Shown here piece after piece: positions 5,816 to 6,714 of a stretch of DNA of 6,714 nt. The stretch spans positions 1-6,714 of the forward strand of contig JANXDN010000023.1 in assembly GCA_025058005.1 (NCBI GenBank), read 5' to 3'. Each line of letters opens with the position of its first letter. The first letter of the stretch is position 1. Source of the DNA: Candidatus Aenigmatarchaeota archaeon. Its GTDB lineage: Archaea; Aenigmatarchaeota; Aenigmatarchaeia; CG10238-14. The notes under the pieces were generated by a model. That model searched no databases. It worked only from the letters and a program-made list of their open reading frames with translations, and was not told the DNA's origin. Position numbers and translations under genes: made by a program.

Positions 5816-6714
5816 ATGCAGGTTAGAGGTTTTATAGACGAAATTAGAGACTTGGGAGGAATAAAGTTTTTTAAATTAAACACTCTTGACGGTTATATAC
5901 AAATAACTCTTAACAAGAGCCAAACAAGTAAAGATTTGCTAGAAAAGTTTGAAAAGTTAACAAGACAATCTTGTATAATAGTTGAAGGTAAAAAAGTAGA
6001 AAATAATAAAGCGCCAGGTGGTTTTGAAATATTCCCTGAGAAGATAGAAATATTGAGTATAGCCCATGCACCTTTACCTTTAGACCCTTCTGGCAAAACA
6101 AAAGCAGAGTTAGATACAAGGCTTGATTGGAGAAGCTTAGACTTGAGGCATCCAAGAAACAAAGCAATATTCAAAATCCAATCAAAAATAGTTCAAGGTA
6201 TGACAGAATATCTCATTAGCAATGGTTTTTTGCAAGTTTTCACACCTTGTTTAATGGGTGCAGCTTCGGAAGGGGGGGCAGAAGTGTTTTCAGTTGCTTA
6301 TTTTGATAAAGAAGCCTTTTTAAGACAAGATCCACAACTTCATAGAGAGCTTACAATACTAGGTGGTATAGAAAAACTCTTTGATTTGGGACCTAATTGG
6401 CGAGCAGAGTTAAGTCATACGCCAAGACATTTATGCGAACACAGGGCTTGTGCGGTGGAAATGGCTTTTATAAAAGATGAGTATGATGTTATTAAACTAG
6501 AAGAAAATTTAGTTGTTGCAGCAGTCAAAAAGGTAAAAGAAGATTGTGAAAGAGAGTTAAACCTCTTAGATGTTGAGCTAAAAATCCCGAAACAACCTTT
6601 TCCTATTTTAGAATTTCCAAAAGTTTATGATATTTTGGCAGAGTTTGGCAAGAGATTTGAATGGGGTGAAGATTATGATAGAGAGTCAGAAGTGTTGTTG
6701 TGGAAATATGTAAA
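5816..6714 (+). CDS. aspS: Aspartyl-tRNA synthetase, archaeal type, N-terminal 299 codons (3' end cut by window)
   Basis: Class II synthetase that charges tRNA with aspartate; archaeal members are about 430 residues, so roughly 130 residues and motif 3 are outside. The OB-fold anticodon domain spans about 1-85 (VRGFIDEIRDLGG, FEIFPEKI). The linker LPLDPSG.....LDTRLD and DLRHPR (88-114) are typical of the archaeal/eukaryotic group. Motif 1 is about 117-144, ending at P144. SEGGAEVF is at 151-158. Motif 2 has R196 and E198 and RHLCEH at 204-209. The usual QSPQLYKQ reads QDPQLHRE (171-178), and the motif 2 Asp of IDVE is Ala213. Pro67 (KAPGG) is the residue seen in non-discriminating enzymes. 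ATG 5816 follows GAGGTG by nine bases, and an in-frame stop lies at 5798. The N-terminus is about 15-18 residues shorter than usual archaeal AspRS. Family is sure; charging of Asp alone is not. Confidence 0.88.
   Translation, partial: MQVRGFIDEIRDLGGIKFFKLNTLDGYIQITLNKSQTSKDLLEKFEKLTRQSCIIVEGKKVENNKAPGGFEIFPEKIEILSIAHAPLPLDPSGKTKAELDTRLDWRSLDLRHPRNKAIFKIQSKIVQGMTEYLISNGFLQVFTPCLMGAASEGGAEVFSVAYFDKEAFLRQDPQLHRELTILGGIEKLFDLGPNWRAELSHTPRHLCEHRACAVEMAFIKDEYDVIKLEENLVVAAVKKVKEDCERELNLLDVELKIPKQPFPILEFPKVYDILAEFGKRFEWGEDYDRESEVLLWKYV

Noticed and set aside
5893..6174. 93-codon open frame on the - strand inside aspS
   Set aside because: It is fully inside a strongly conserved synthetase region, has no family features, and is explained by the AT-rich codon bias of the + strand gene.

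Overview
The window is a compact, AT-rich stretch with one tRNA gene and seven protein genes; the first and last proteins are cut by the window edges. All proteins are on the + strand and the tRNA is on the - strand. The mix suggests an archaeon of DPANN type: an aspartyl-tRNA synthetase of the archaeal/eukaryotic subfamily, a tRNA with no encoded CCA, several genes with no Shine-Dalgarno but an AT-rich box about 20-30 bases before the ATG (leaderless style), a small multi-membrane protein of a kind common in such genomes, and very short gaps. A candidate-phyla (CPR) bacterium is the main alternative, because the tRNA-guanine transglycosylase is clearly bacterial in type. I rate the archaeal call as moderate.

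Layout. Bases 1-412 hold the C-terminal part of an Asp/Glu/hydantoin racemase-family protein. Its DNA is much richer in G+C (about 48% over the first 240 bases by hand count) than what follows. At 433-507 is tRNA-Arg(CCT) on the - strand, its 3' end facing the racemase; this is where the composition changes. From 546 on the genes are AT-rich and run as a same-strand series with gaps of 25-110 bases: an M29 metallo-aminopeptidase, an M24 Xaa-Pro peptidase (prolidase type), tRNA-guanine transglycosylase (tgt), SufC ATPase, a five-helix membrane protein of unknown function, and an archaeal-type AspRS running off the right edge.

How they fit together. The two exopeptidases could act in sequence on cytosolic peptides, the M24 enzyme covering bonds before proline. 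Tgt and AspRS both act on tRNA-Asp (Tgt modifies G34, AspRS charges it). SufC is the ATPase of Fe-S cluster assembly, but its SufB/SufD partners are not in this window. Because most genes carry their own upstream AT-rich box, this may be a row of separately transcribed genes rather than one operon.

Most worth following up: the AspRS has several by-eye substitutions at its amino-acid pocket together with a proline typical of non-discriminating enzymes and a short N-terminus; the Tgt is bacterial in type with two insertions in an otherwise archaeal-looking setting; the M29 peptidase lacks the usual catalytic tyrosine; and the compositional break sits at the 3' end of a tRNA gene. I found no CRISPR array, insertion sequence or defence system.
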